Assembly: GCF_021295345.1 (NCBI RefSeq)
Contig: NZ_JAIMJB010000001.1
Coordinates: 186,001 to 250,000, forward strand
Reading direction: 5' to 3'
Length of the DNA stretch: 64,000 nucleotides
Origin: Motilimonas eburnea
GTDB taxonomy: Bacteria; Pseudomonadota; Gammaproteobacteria; Enterobacterales; CBDFNC01
Shown: piece by piece, positions 43,058-52,574 of the stretch
Position numbering within the stretch: position 1 is the first letter of the stretch
Layout of the letters: every line of letters starts with the position of its first letter
Program-made: the position numbers and the translations under genes
Notes under the pieces: generated by a model
Databases searched by the model: none
The model's input: the letters and a program-made list of their open reading frames with translations, nothing else
What the model was told of the DNA's origin: nothing

Positions 43058-46000
43058 TGATTTGGTTACGACGTATACTGCTAGGCTTGTTGCTGTTAAT
43101 CAGTCTAGTGATCGCTTTAATCTTTTCTCATCACGGTAATGTGCTGCTATTACATGTGGCTAAGCAACTGGTGCCCCAGTTAGAGATTGAGCTTGAGCAA
43201 GGCACCTTGCTGTTTTCCCCTCATTTAACCGGCGTTGCCTGGCAAGATGAGCAATTGGATTTAGTGATAGATGAATTAAACTATCGCATTGACTGGGGGT
43301 GTTTAACCAAAGCATTTTGCCTTAACTCTCTGGTTGTGAATGGCGTGGATGTTAACTTTCATCCCACTGAGCAGACGGAGCCAGAGCCTAGTGAACCCTT
43401 TGTAATGCCCACCTCCCTCTCCATTCCTATTGAGGTGCGATTACAAGGTATCGACATCCAAAATGTTGCTTACCGCCAAGAAGGCCTTGATGTTACTTTA
43501 AAACACTTGCTGTTATCTGCCCAGATAAGTCAACAAGAAGCAAGTATTGCACCTGTGATAGACGGTGTCGTGGTTAAACTTGCCACGCCTTCAGATGCTC
43601 AACCTACGTCTGACAATGAAGATGCGAACCCTGTCGATGACCCAGTCGATGACGCAGTCGGTGACGCTGCCAAGGACATCGCCAAGGACACTCCTTTTAC
43701 CTTACCTGAATTACGCACCCCCATTCCGGTAAGTGTACCCCAACTGAGTTTAAGCCATATTGAAGTGATTCAAGGGGAGCAGCGTTTTGTACTCAATAGC
43801 TTTTATACTCAAGCCAGTTGGTCTGAGCATGACTTGACGTTATCCGAGCTGTCATTGGTTATCCCTGAACTTTCGGCTACCTTGGATGCACAAGTCTCCA
43901 TGGTGCAACAATGGCCACTGCAATTAACTCTCTTTACTAAGATCAAGCAGGACCCGGTGCTAGAGGGGGACTTAGTGGGACAAACCGTGTATTTGTCATT
44001 GTCGGGTGACAGTGAAAAATTAGACGCTCAGTTAGATCTAGTGGGACCCGTTGATTTAGCCCTAAAAGGCTGGATGGCACCACTGGATCCTAAATTACAG
44101 CATCAGCTCAAGTTATCTTGGCCTAAATTGCAATGGCCGCTGCAAGGCGAAGCGCAATATACCTTGAGCAAAGGTGCGTTGAACTTAGCGGGTGATCTTG
44201 ATGACTTTGCGCTGGCGTTAGATACCTTAGCGGCTGGTGAAGGACTGCCTGATGTGGCACTCAGTAGCCAAGTTAATGGTAACTTAACGCAATTAAATGT
44301 GACCAAACTTGAAGCCAAAACCTTGTCGGGCATCGCTCAATTAACGGGCCAATTAACGTTGGCTGAGCAACTATCTTGGCAAGGGAAACTGGATGTTAAA
44401 GACATCGATACCACCTCATTAGCACCTGATTACCCGGCGCAGTTAAATGGTGTGATTGAACACCAATTTGCATTGCAAGGTGAGCAGTGGCAAATCAAGC
44501 TTAAACAGTTAGATTTGAGTGGCCAGTTTATGGAACAGCCGTTAACTGTCAAAGGGCAAGCTGCTGGCAACAGTCAAATGCAGTGGGATATCACCCAACT
44601 TTCATTGGTCAATGGTAACAACAGCCTGCATGCTAAGGGACGAGTTGAACAGCAACTCGCATTGAATTTAGAATTGGATTTTCCTGATATCAGTTCATCT
44701 GTTCCCGATGTGGCAGGTGCGGTTGTGGGTAAACTGAACGTCACCGGCCCGTTAGCCAGTCCTAAAGTGAACGTCAACTTGTCAGCCAAGGGCATTGCCT
44801 ATCAAGCATTAACCATCGATGCGTTAGCCCTTAACGGTGACCTTGTAGCCAGTAAACAGCCCAACGGACAAATAAACCTAACGATAGCCGATGTGCAACA
44901 AGGGGACATGAAGTTTGACTCGATTAAATTGGATGCCCAAGGTGGCGCGGCTAATCACCGTGCTACATTGGCCGTGGTGGGGGAGCCCGTTAACGCAGAG
45001 ATCACCTTAGCAGGTACTTGGGTTGAACAAGGTTGGCAAGGGCAATTAGAGCAAGCCTGGTTTAATACCATAGAAGGTCGCTGGCAGCTTCAACAAGCGA
45101 GCAAGTTAGCTTACTTGAAGAATCAATTGCGCCTTGAACGCCAATGCTGGCAATCTGCCCCGAGTGAGTTTTGCATTAATCCGTCGCGCATTGGCGAGGC
45201 CGGTGAGAGTGGACTGACCATAACACATTATGATTTAACGCGACTACAGCACTTGTTACCAAGCCAAATGGCGCTCACTGGCGCATTAAGTGCCGACTTA
45301 AGTGCGAAATGGGCTAACGGGGAGATGCCCATTGGCCGGCTTAATTTAGCGGGTGATAAGATTAAGCTAGAAGCAACCGATGAGGATAATCAAGTCCATC
45401 AATTACCCATTGACGTGCTGACCTTGCAGGCAGAGTTAGGTAAAACCTTGGCTAACGTTAACTTGCTACTGGATACCGCTGACCTAGGTAAAGCGGAAGC
45501 GGATGTGTCGGTACAGCCTTATCACCAGGATCGCGCTATCCAAGGTAAGATACGTTATCAAGGGCTAGAGTTGCAGGCATTACATTATTTACTGCCGGAT
45601 ATTGAAGAGATGGCGGGCAAATTTGATCTTGACGTTAACTTAAGTGGGCCGTTACTTGAGCCTGTGATCAAGGGGGATGCCAAGCTAGTGGATGGTAAAT
45701 TGGGCGGCGGCAGTTTGCCTATTTGGATGTCTGATATCAATACTGAGATTAAACTAAATGGCACCCAAGCGACGTTAACAGGGGAGCTGAATACGGGAGA
45801 TGGCGACGCCAAAATAGAAGGTGAATTAGACTGGACACAAGGGGTCGATGCTTGGGTCACCTTAAAAGGCGACAATATCGAAATCGATCATCAGTCACAA
45901 GTGCAATTGTTTGTTAGCCCAGATATTAAATTTACCTTAGATGATGCCAAAATGGACTTAAGTGGCCAGGTATTAGTGCCTAAGGGCTTGATAGTGGTGA

Positions 46001-46800
46001 AATCCCTTCCGCCAAGTGCTGTTTCTGTTTCCGATGACGTGGTGGTGATAGATAGCAGTGAAGCTGAAACTGATGGCAGTGAGTTGCCCATGAAGATGAA
46101 GTTAAGGCTGCTGCTGGGCGATGACGTTAAAATTGACGCGTTTGGTCTCAAGTCAAACTTAGAAGGGCAATTGGCGGTGACCAAAAAGGTCGACGGCCCG
46201 ATGTTAGTCAATGGCGAGATCCGCCTTGAAGATGGCTCTTATCGCGCGTTTGGTCAGAATTTATTGATCAATAAAGGCCTGATTTTATTCTCTGGCTCAC
46301 CTGATCAACCTTATTTATCGGTTGATGCGATTCGCGATCCTAATCTTATCGAAGATAAGGTTACCGCGGGGATCAAACTGGAAGGTCCGGTGTCCGCTCC
46401 TGAAATCGAAATCTACTCGGATCCGTCCATGGATCAGCAAAACGCCCTGTCCTATTTATTGCGCGGTAAAGCCATCGACAGTAATGGTGGCGACAGCTCC
46501 ATGCTAACTTCGGTATTGATCAACCTCGGGGTAGGCCAAAGTGCGGGTACGGTCAACCAAATAGGTGAAGCCATAGGGGTAAAAGACCTTTCCCTTGACT
46601 CCAGTGGTAGCGGTGATGATTCACAACTGAATATTTCGGGTTACATTTTACCGGGCGTTCAGATCCGTTACGGTATTGGCTTATTTACCGCCATGTCAGA
46701 AATTGCCCTGCGCTATGAAGTGATGCCCAAACTCTACTTAGAAGCCGTGAGCGGGCTTAATAACGCATTTGATGTGTATTATGAGTTTGATTGGGATTAA
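43054..46800 (+). CDS. tamB: Translocation and assembly module inner-membrane protein TamB
   Basis: A 1,248-aa AsmA-like protein anchored in the inner membrane by one N-terminal helix (about 4-24) and spanning the periplasm as a long beta-taco. Repetitive beta-strand sequence fills the middle. An Asp-rich stretch (about 185-210, DDPVDDAVGDAAKDIAKD) looks like a local repeat. The C-terminal DUF490/TamB domain is clear: 'SGQVLVPKGLIVVKSLPPSA', 'VNGEIRLEDGSYRAFGQNLLINKG' and 'DQQNALSYLLRGK'. The final 'YYEFDWD' is typical. Overlap with tamA indicates one transcript. Confidence 0.96.
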   Translation: MMIWLRRILLGLLLLISLVIALIFSHHGNVLLLHVAKQLVPQLEIELEQGTLLFSPHLTGVAWQDEQLDLVIDELNYRIDWGCLTKAFCLNSLVVNGVDVNFHPTEQTEPEPSEPFVMPTSLSIPIEVRLQGIDIQNVAYRQEGLDVTLKHLLLSAQISQQEASIAPVIDGVVVKLATPSDAQPTSDNEDANPVDDPVDDAVGDAAKDIAKDTPFTLPELRTPIPVSVPQLSLSHIEVIQGEQRFVLNSFYTQASWSEHDLTLSELSLVIPELSATLDAQVSMVQQWPLQLTLFTKIKQDPVLEGDLVGQTVYLSLSGDSEKLDAQLDLVGPVDLALKGWMAPLDPKLQHQLKLSWPKLQWPLQGEAQYTLSKGALNLAGDLDDFALALDTLAAGEGLPDVALSSQVNGNLTQLNVTKLEAKTLSGIAQLTGQLTLAEQLSWQGKLDVKDIDTTSLAPDYPAQLNGVIEHQFALQGEQWQIKLKQLDLSGQFMEQPLTVKGQAAGNSQMQWDITQLSLVNGNNSLHAKGRVEQQLALNLELDFPDISSSVPDVAGAVVGKLNVTGPLASPKVNVNLSAKGIAYQALTIDALALNGDLVASKQPNGQINLTIADVQQGDMKFDSIKLDAQGGAANHRATLAVVGEPVNAEITLAGTWVEQGWQGQLEQAWFNTIEGRWQLQQASKLAYLKNQLRLERQCWQSAPSEFCINPSRIGEAGESGLTITHYDLTRLQHLLPSQMALTGALSADLSAKWANGEMPIGRLNLAGDKIKLEATDEDNQVHQLPIDVLTLQAELGKTLANVNLLLDTADLGKAEADVSVQPYHQDRAIQGKIRYQGLELQALHYLLPDIEEMAGKFDLDVNLSGPLLEPVIKGDAKLVDGKLGGGSLPIWMSDINTEIKLNGTQATLTGELNTGDGDAKIEGELDWTQGVDAWVTLKGDNIEIDHQSQVQLFVSPDIKFTLDDAKMDLSGQVLVPKGLIVVKSLPPSAVSVSDDVVVIDSSEAETDGSELPMKMKLRLLLGDDVKIDAFGLKSNLEGQLAVTKKVDGPMLVNGEIRLEDGSYRAFGQNLLINKGLILFSGSPDQPYLSVDAIRDPNLIEDKVTAGIKLEGPVSAPEIEIYSDPSMDQQNALSYLLRGKAIDSNGGDSSMLTSVLINLGVGQSAGTVNQIGEAIGVKDLSLDSSGSGDDSQLNISGYILPGVQIRYGIGLFTAMSEIALRYEVMPKLYLEAVSGLNNAFDVYYEFDWD

Positions 46801-46801
46801 C

Positions 46802-47101
46802 TTATTGGCCCAGCGCTAAGTCTTCGTGCCTTGAAGCCATGCCGGATTCAAGGCCCTGTTTAGCAACAATAAACCCTTACTCGCCCACGGCTAAGCCTTA
46901 GCGCCTTGGAGCCATGCCGGATTCAAGGCCATGTTTAGTAATAATAAACCCTTACTCGCCCACGGCTAAGCCTTAGCGCCTTGGAGCTATGCCGGATTCA
47001 AGGCCCTGTTTAGCAATAATAAATCCTTACTCGCCCACGGCTAAGCCTTCGCGCCTTGGGTCAACGCCCGATTCAAGGCCATGTTCAGTAATCACAAACC
47101 C
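46802..47101 (-). repeat. 75-bp tandem repeats derived from the 3' end of ggt
   Basis: Four consecutive 75-bp units. The unit at 47027-47101 is the real last 25 codons of ggt, and the three at 46802-46876, 46877-46951 and 46952-47026 are copies beyond its stop codon. The landmark CTAAG recurs at 46816, 46891, 46966 and 47041, exactly 75 bp apart. The two middle copies are nearly identical; the outermost one, which begins next to the tamB stop, is the most changed. On the minus strand each copy still reads like the GGT tail (GLESG..., ending LAxG and a stop). Confidence 0.93.
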
Positions 47102-48841
47102 ATGTAGGCCACTGTTTAATGGCTTCACTTGGGTTTTGTAGCCCAGCTTTTCGAGCGCGCTTTGCCACTGCGTGGCTGGCGTGTCCTGCTCTAGCAGGTA
47201 AACACCACTTTGATTAACCAAATGGGGCATCTCGATGGCTTGTTGTAATGGCACTTGCCACGTTAGATGAGCGATCAATACCTGACTGACATAGTTAATG
47301 ATGCGACTGCCGCCCGGTGAGCCTAACGCCATATAAGGTTTGTTGTGTTTAAATACTAGAGTTGGCGACATGGATGAGCGTGGCCGTTTGTTTGCCATGA
47401 CTCGATTAGCGATAACTTGGCCTTGATAGTGAGACTGAAAAGAAAAGTCAGTGAGTTGGTTGTTGAGCAAAAAGCCGCCCACCATTAACCTTGCGCCAAA
47501 CGCATTCTCAATGCTGGAAGTCATGGAGACGATATTGCCATCCCTATCATGGATCGCTAAGTGAGTGGTTGAAGGTAAAGCCTCACTGGTTTGGCTGGCT
47601 AATTGCGTGACGGTATCGGGCGCTAGGCTCAGTTCTCCCGCTTGCACATCGCTGAGCGCTATATTCCTACCAAGTAGCTTGGCACGCTTGCTCAAGTAAG
47701 TTTTGTCGAGTAATGCATGGCTGTAGTCGGGCGTAAAATCGGGATCGGCCATGTATCTGGCGCGATCGGCAAAAGCTAACCGACTGGCATCGCCAATTAA
47801 TCGCCACGCCTGTGGGTTGTCGGCAGTTAATTGGCTTAATCCTGCTTGCTCCGTTAATGCCAATATTTGGTTCACCGTTAGCGCACCTGAAGACGGTAAA
47901 CCCATGCCGCAAACCTGATAAATTTGTTGATAGGGTAAACAGATATTGGGGCGGGTTTTGACCTGATAGTTACCTAAGTCTTCAAGACTTAGTAATCCCG
48001 GGTTGGTGGGGTGCTGCTGAACAGCGTTAACCATGGCCTTTGCGAGTCGACCTTGATAGAACCCCTTTTTACCTAATTTGGCAATGATGCTGAGGGAGTC
48101 GGCATAAGCTAAGTTTTGCAGGGTAGCGCCCGCCTTGATGGGCTCTCCTTTGAGATCAAAAAAGTAATCACGGGTACTGGGCTGTTGACCTAATTTATTT
48201 TGGTCAAGTGTAACGAGTTGAGCGAGCCTTGGCGACACAATGAAACCTTGTTGTGCCAGTTCAATGGCAGGGGTAAACAGTGTTTTCCAAGGTAGTTTTC
48301 CATATTGCTGGTGGCTTTGCCACATCAGGGCTATCACGCCGGGCACGCCAACCGAGCGACCGCCTACTACGGCATCAAAAAAGCCCATAGGGCTTTGCTT
48401 GGCGGTGAGAAATAAGTTCTCACTGGCCGCTGCAGGGGCTGTTTCTCGGCCATCGAAGCTGAGTAAAGCTTGGTTTTTGTTATCGAAATAAAGTAAGAAT
48501 GCACCGCCGCCGATGCCAGAAGATTGGGGCTCAACAAGGCCAAGGACTAATTGGGCGGTGATCATGGCATCAATGGCACTGCCGCCTTGTTTTAAAATAG
48601 CAAAAGCGGCTTTGCTCGCGTAAGGATTAGCGGTAACGACTAGGTGCTGCTTAGCGAGCAAGGCTTCTTTGTTGGTGCGTCCTGTTTCAGCCTCAGGCGA
48701 AATCGAATCACTGATTTGTGTGGCCGCAATTAGGGGGCCGGTGAATACCAAACACAAGAGCAATAAACACGGGAGTAGCAGTAAAAAGTTAAATTGAAAG
48801 TGACTGCGTAATAGGCTGTGTAGAAGGTTAAAGTGAAACAT
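47027..48841 (-). CDS. ggt: Gamma-glutamyltransferase (GGT)
   Basis: Periplasmic Ntn-hydrolase that cleaves gamma-glutamyl bonds of glutathione and related compounds. The 604-aa precursor has a hydrophobic export signal (about 18-40) and 'LVVTANPYASKAAFAILKQGGSAIDAMITAQLVLGLVEPQSSGIGGG'. The catalytic Thr begins the small subunit in 'LPSTTHLAIHDRDGNIVSM', where self-cleavage should give large and small chains. 'PRSSMSPTLVF' and 'GSPGGSRIINYVSQ' are standard substrate-site stretches. Its last 25 codons have been copied in tandem beyond the stop codon. Confidence 0.95.
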   Translation of the reverse strand: MFHFNLLHSLLRSHFQFNFLLLLPCLLLLCLVFTGPLIAATQISDSISPEAETGRTNKEALLAKQHLVVTANPYASKAAFAILKQGGSAIDAMITAQLVLGLVEPQSSGIGGGAFLLYFDNKNQALLSFDGRETAPAAASENLFLTAKQSPMGFFDAVVGGRSVGVPGVIALMWQSHQQYGKLPWKTLFTPAIELAQQGFIVSPRLAQLVTLDQNKLGQQPSTRDYFFDLKGEPIKAGATLQNLAYADSLSIIAKLGKKGFYQGRLAKAMVNAVQQHPTNPGLLSLEDLGNYQVKTRPNICLPYQQIYQVCGMGLPSSGALTVNQILALTEQAGLSQLTADNPQAWRLIGDASRLAFADRARYMADPDFTPDYSHALLDKTYLSKRAKLLGRNIALSDVQAGELSLAPDTVTQLASQTSEALPSTTHLAIHDRDGNIVSMTSSIENAFGARLMVGGFLLNNQLTDFSFQSHYQGQVIANRVMANKRPRSSMSPTLVFKHNKPYMALGSPGGSRIINYVSQVLIAHLTWQVPLQQAIEMPHLVNQSGVYLLEQDTPATQWQSALEKLGYKTQVKPLNSGLHGFVITEHGLESGVDPRREGLAVGE

Positions 48842-48995
48842 AGTGGGCAGCTCGGATAAGAAATATACCTAACCATAGCGCTTAATATGATGCTGTTGCA
48901 AAAATGTTTTGTTATTTACCGCTCAACGAAAGTTTGTAGGCGTTGGCCACAGGTTGCATAGGGCGAAGCGTGCTCAACCCTATGCATGGCATTGA

Positions 48996-50309
48996 TTAAT
49001 GGTGGTGTTCAGTCGGTGTTTGTGGGATACCAACCCAAGCAAGATGCGCAGGTGTAAAAGCTAAATCGATGGTGCTGTCGATTTCATGGTGATCGAGGTC
49101 GAAAGCAATCAGCTGATTACTGCCTTGATTGGCAATAAATACCGTATTTTGGCTACCCGACGTTGTCATATATATCTTTTGACCTTCGCCAAGCGCGGGT
49201 GGCGCCGCGAAAACTTGAGGGCGGGCTACAAGTTTAAAGTCATCTTCTATTTCAAATACGTTGAGATACCCCTGGTTATCTAGCACCAAAAAATGATCTT
49301 GGTGATGGTCTACTGTGTAAGCTAGGTATCGGGTGTCAGCGTTATCGCGCCATGCTATCTCAGTCATACTTTTGCTAGCGGGATCGACAAGGAAGGCTTG
49401 TTGGCTTCGCGTTAGACCTAAGAATTTGTCATGGCCTTGGCTGCCTTTAAGTGTGCCTATTCTGACATTATCCATGCCTTCCAAGTTTGGGATTTTCACA
49501 CTGGCGAACGCGTCACCACTTTGTTCAATCGCAAGGACACCGTCCTCACAGCCAAATACCGTCCAATTAGGTCCTTGAGTACTGCCATGTAACCCAGGGC
49601 ATAAATCCGCAAAAACAGTCTCTTCATGGTAGTGATCATCATGTTGGTGCAGTAACACCACTGTATCAGGCAAGGTGGAAGTGCTGTCTTCACTGCGTAA
49701 GGTAGTTAAAGCAAATTCACCACGGATCTGTGCGGTGCCGTGCATGGCATGGTTGAACTGGTGTTCAGCTAATGCTTTACCTTGTTTGATACTGGTATCG
49801 CTTAACAATACGAACCCCGCATTTAAGCCTGCAGTGCTATCACCATCAATGAACAAAGCGGCGGTTTCGGCGGTTACATCGAAGTGGGTGGGCAGAGCTT
49901 GGTCAATTTTATAATCCAATAGACTTGGCGAGCGTGTTTGTGAGCCAGTGATGCCAGAATCAATAAATTCAACCAGGTTTTGCTTACGTTGGACCACGAC
50001 AGCATATCCAGATTGGGGGCTGCGATAGAGTGCACTTGCTGGGTTCTGCAGGCTAATGTCGGCAATGGTGGCCATGTTGGCTAAATCAATCAGAGCCACA
50101 TTGGGTTGATTGGCATCGGCGATAGCCAATCGACCATATAGGTCTGGCTGTGGGGTAGGCTCTGCACTGGGTTGAATGCTGGGCGTGACAGGATCGGTAT
50201 CTGTGCTTTGTTGTGCTGTGTTATTGCTACCACTACCGCACGCCGATAAGGCTAAGCCAAACGGTAACAAAATGGCTAATTTCACAGTAGAAAATCGTTT
50301 TGACATCAT
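48996..50309 (-). CDS. AztD-like beta-propeller lipoprotein of the zinc cluster
   Basis: A 437-aa predicted lipoprotein (lipobox LSAC, Cys24) with a Ser/Thr/Pro-rich linker (about 25-55) and a repetitive beta-strand body that looks like a beta-propeller. His-rich sites include 'LLHQHDDHYHEETVF', 'TVDHHQDHF', 'DLDHHE' and a C-terminal HHH. This layout resembles AztD, a periplasmic zinc chaperone that hands zinc to a ZnuA-type binding protein in alpha-proteobacteria. Here it is divergent from a porin/binding-protein/permease operon across a Zur box, which supports a zinc role. The exact family needs a profile search. Confidence 0.75.
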   Translation of the reverse strand: MMSKRFSTVKLAILLPFGLALSACGSGSNNTAQQSTDTDPVTPSIQPSAEPTPQPDLYGRLAIADANQPNVALIDLANMATIADISLQNPASALYRSPQSGYAVVVQRKQNLVEFIDSGITGSQTRSPSLLDYKIDQALPTHFDVTAETAALFIDGDSTAGLNAGFVLLSDTSIKQGKALAEHQFNHAMHGTAQIRGEFALTTLRSEDSTSTLPDTVVLLHQHDDHYHEETVFADLCPGLHGSTQGPNWTVFGCEDGVLAIEQSGDAFASVKIPNLEGMDNVRIGTLKGSQGHDKFLGLTRSQQAFLVDPASKSMTEIAWRDNADTRYLAYTVDHHQDHFLVLDNQGYLNVFEIEDDFKLVARPQVFAAPPALGEGQKIYMTTSGSQNTVFIANQGSNQLIAFDLDHHEIDSTIDLAFTPAHLAWVGIPQTPTEHHH

Positions 50310-50379
50310 GGTCTTTGCTGCTCCTTATAAATGAAGTGTCGATTACCGGTGAAAATAATTATCAATCACTTGATTAATT

Positions 50380-50402
50380 GAAATGTTATACTATAACATT
50401 TG
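50380..50402. promoter_or_regulatory. Zur box between the AztD-like gene and the zinc porin operon
   Basis: GAAATGTTATA (50380-50390) and TATAACATTTG (50392-50402) form an almost perfect dyad around C50391 (ten of eleven pairs), matching the gammaproteobacterial Zur consensus. A -10-like TATACT (50387-50392) toward the porin lies inside it. It is 71 bp from the AztD-like start and 99 bp from the porin start, so it can silence both directions when zinc is sufficient. Confidence 0.92.
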
Positions 50403-50500
50403 CGCCACGCAAGCGGAGATTTACTCGGTTGACTCATTTCAACGTCGACTATGCGTTATTCATGTTCGCTATTGTTGTTATTCACTATGGAAAAAGCAGT

Positions 50501-51682
50501 ATGAAGAAGATTTGGCTGATGAGCAGTGTCGCTCTTGGCGTAGCAGGGAATGTGGCAGCGGATACCCTATCACAGATCAAAGGCCCAGATATCAGTGTCG
50601 TATTAGATGGATTTTACCAAGACGGTGAGCGTGCGTTTTCCCACCGCGGTGAAGGATTTGGCCTAGGCCATACCGAAGTTGGCTTAAGTGCCAGCGTGGA
50701 TGACAAATTTCGTGGTGTACTCACCAGTGTGTTTGAATCGCATCACGGCAGTACCGAAATAGAACTCGAGGAAGCCTTCATTGAAACATTAGCGCTGCCA
50801 TATGGTACTAAGGTGAAAGCGGGTCGTTTTTTATCTAACTTTGGTTATCTCAATAGCAAGCATACCCATGAAGATGCATTCACTGAGCGTCCAGGTGTTT
50901 ACCGTGCGTTGCTTGGTGGGCACTATTATGACGATGGTATTCAAGCCAGTATTTTGCTGCCTACGGATTTTTACCTTGCCCTGTCGTTTGAAGCCTTATC
51001 AGGTAAAAAAATGGATGCGGGGTTTGACGATCCCGCTACCGTTGGTGTTTACAGTGGTAAACTTTCTCTTGGTGCGGATGTCGGTGAATCCCATAGTTGG
51101 ATGCTTGGGTTAAGTGTATTGCGCAATGGTAATGGTCATATGCAATTTGGTGGTGACCACGATCATGGGGCTGATGACGATGACGATCATGATCACGACC
51201 ACGGCGGCCATTCCCATGGTCCCGCTTACACTGGGCGCATGCTATATGGCGCTGACTTTACTTGGAAGTGGGCACCGCAAGGGAACTATAAATACCAACA
51301 TATTCGCTTTACTTCCGAGTACCTGTATTTAGATGATGTAATGGATGCACCATTTAGTGCATTAGAAGGAGCCAAAGATTCGGTTTCAGGCTATTACGGT
51401 GAAGTCGTCTACCAGTTTACCCCGTCGTGGTCGGTTAGCACGCGCTTTAGCCGTTTCGATCATATCGAAGGGCATGATGTCCACGGCCATGGCGATCATG
51501 CCCATGGTCATTTTGAGAATGAAAAGCTGCAAGAGCTTGATTTTGCGTTGGCGTGGCACTCATCCCATTTCGGTGTTATTCGTGGCCAAGTTAGCCAACA
51601 AGATTATCACGGTGAGAAAAACAATATCGTGTCGTTGCAGTACATCATGACTTTTGGAGCACACGCCGCTCATGCATTTTAA
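50501..51682 (+). CDS. Zur-controlled His-rich outer-membrane beta-barrel (putative zinc porin)
   Basis: A 393-aa outer-membrane protein. A signal peptide (MKKIWLMSSVALGVAGNVAAD) is followed by a beta-barrel-like body with alternating strands and aromatic girdle residues (GFYQDGERAFSHRGEGFGLGHTEVGLS). Two His/Asp-rich insertions are striking: 'GGDHDHGADDDDDHDHDHGG' around residues 224-243 and 'HDVHGHGDHAHGHF' near 330. No TonB box or plug domain is seen, so it is not a ZnuD-type receptor. The frame is open from 50378, but the ATG at 50501 starts a proper signal peptide. The Zur box is 99 bp upstream. It overlaps the binding-protein gene. Confidence 0.85.
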   Translation: MKKIWLMSSVALGVAGNVAADTLSQIKGPDISVVLDGFYQDGERAFSHRGEGFGLGHTEVGLSASVDDKFRGVLTSVFESHHGSTEIELEEAFIETLALPYGTKVKAGRFLSNFGYLNSKHTHEDAFTERPGVYRALLGGHYYDDGIQASILLPTDFYLALSFEALSGKKMDAGFDDPATVGVYSGKLSLGADVGESHSWMLGLSVLRNGNGHMQFGGDHDHGADDDDDHDHDHGGHSHGPAYTGRMLYGADFTWKWAPQGNYKYQHIRFTSEYLYLDDVMDAPFSALEGAKDSVSGYYGEVVYQFTPSWSVSTRFSRFDHIEGHDVHGHGDHAHGHFENEKLQELDFALAWHSSHFGVIRGQVSQQDYHGEKNNIVSLQYIMTFGAHAAHAF

Positions 51683-52574
51683 CCTTTCAACCTTGCTAAC
51701 GGTCGGGATGCTCTTTGCATCCCCATCAGCGTTTGCTCTTAATATCTTTACCTGTCAGCCTGATTGGGCATCCTTGGCCAAGCTACATGCCCCAGATGCC
51801 GATGTTTTCAGTGCGACCACGGCGTTTCAAGACCCTCATTACATTCAAGCGCGGCCTTCGCTGATCACTAAGATGCGTAAAGCGGATCTGGTGATTTGTT
51901 CGGGTGCAGAGTTGGAAGTGGGCTGGTTACCTGAGTTACAACGGCAAAGCCGTAATACAAAAGCGACGGCTGCAGGAGGTGGGTTGTTTTTTGTCACCGA
52001 GCATGTGGCTGTGTTAGACAAGCATGATCATGTTGACCGCTCAATGGGCGATGTGCATGCCGGCGGTAACCCGCACGTGCAGTTTGCCGTTGCCGATATG
52101 GTGAATATTTCAGTGGCGCTGACGGCAAAATTGCAACAGCTCGACCCCGCAAGCCAAGCTGACTACGCTAAAGCGGGTGAGCAATTTAGGCATCAGTGGC
52201 AGCAACAAATGCAGGTATGGAAAGCCAAGGCAAAGCCCTTAGTGGGTAAGCATGTGGTGGGCTATCACACTACCTATCGATACTTGTTTGCTTGGCTAGG
52301 TATGGAGCAAGTGGCTGATTTAGAGCCTAAGCCCGGTGTTTCACCCACCATGTCACATTTGGCTAGTTTGAGTAAACTGGATACCCGTGATACCTATGCC
52401 ATCGTTTATGCAACCCACCAAACCAATGATGCTGCAACTTGGTTAGCGCAGCGTAATCACTTACCCGTAGTGGTATTGCCGCAAAGTGTTGGAGGCACCG
52501 ATGCGGCCAGTGATTTGTTTGGCTTAATCAATAACAGCATAGATTTATTGTTGACGCCGAGGAGCGTTAACTAA
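51672..52574 (+). CDS. Zinc ABC transporter substrate-binding protein (ZnuA/AztC-like)
   Basis: A 300-aa periplasmic cluster A-I metal-binding protein. A signal peptide ends near 'SPSAFA'. The metal ligands can be placed at His in 'FQDPHYIQARPS', His in 'GGNPHVQF', His in 'VGYHTTYRYLFAW' and Asp in 'SVGGTDAASDLF'. A short His/Asp stretch (DKHDHVDRSMGDVHAGGNPH) replaces the long His loop of ZnuA. The frame reaches a TTG at 51654; the ATG at 51672 gives a correct signal peptide. It overlaps the porin gene by 11 bases and is directly followed by the permease. Confidence 0.92.
   Translation: MHFNLSTLLTVGMLFASPSAFALNIFTCQPDWASLAKLHAPDADVFSATTAFQDPHYIQARPSLITKMRKADLVICSGAELEVGWLPELQRQSRNTKATAAGGGLFFVTEHVAVLDKHDHVDRSMGDVHAGGNPHVQFAVADMVNISVALTAKLQQLDPASQADYAKAGEQFRHQWQQQMQVWKAKAKPLVGKHVVGYHTTYRYLFAWLGMEQVADLEPKPGVSPTMSHLASLSKLDTRDTYAIVYATHQTNDAATWLAQRNHLPVVVLPQSVGGTDAASDLFGLINNSIDLLLTPRSVN

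Noticed and set aside
50351-50369. Fur box beside the Zur box
   Set aside because: Only about 13 of 19 positions match the Fur consensus in an AT-rich stretch, while the adjacent Zur match is nearly perfect and explains the gene content.
50378-50500. 41-residue extension of the zinc porin
   Set aside because: It overlaps the Zur box and promoter, and the ATG at 50501 begins a proper signal peptide.
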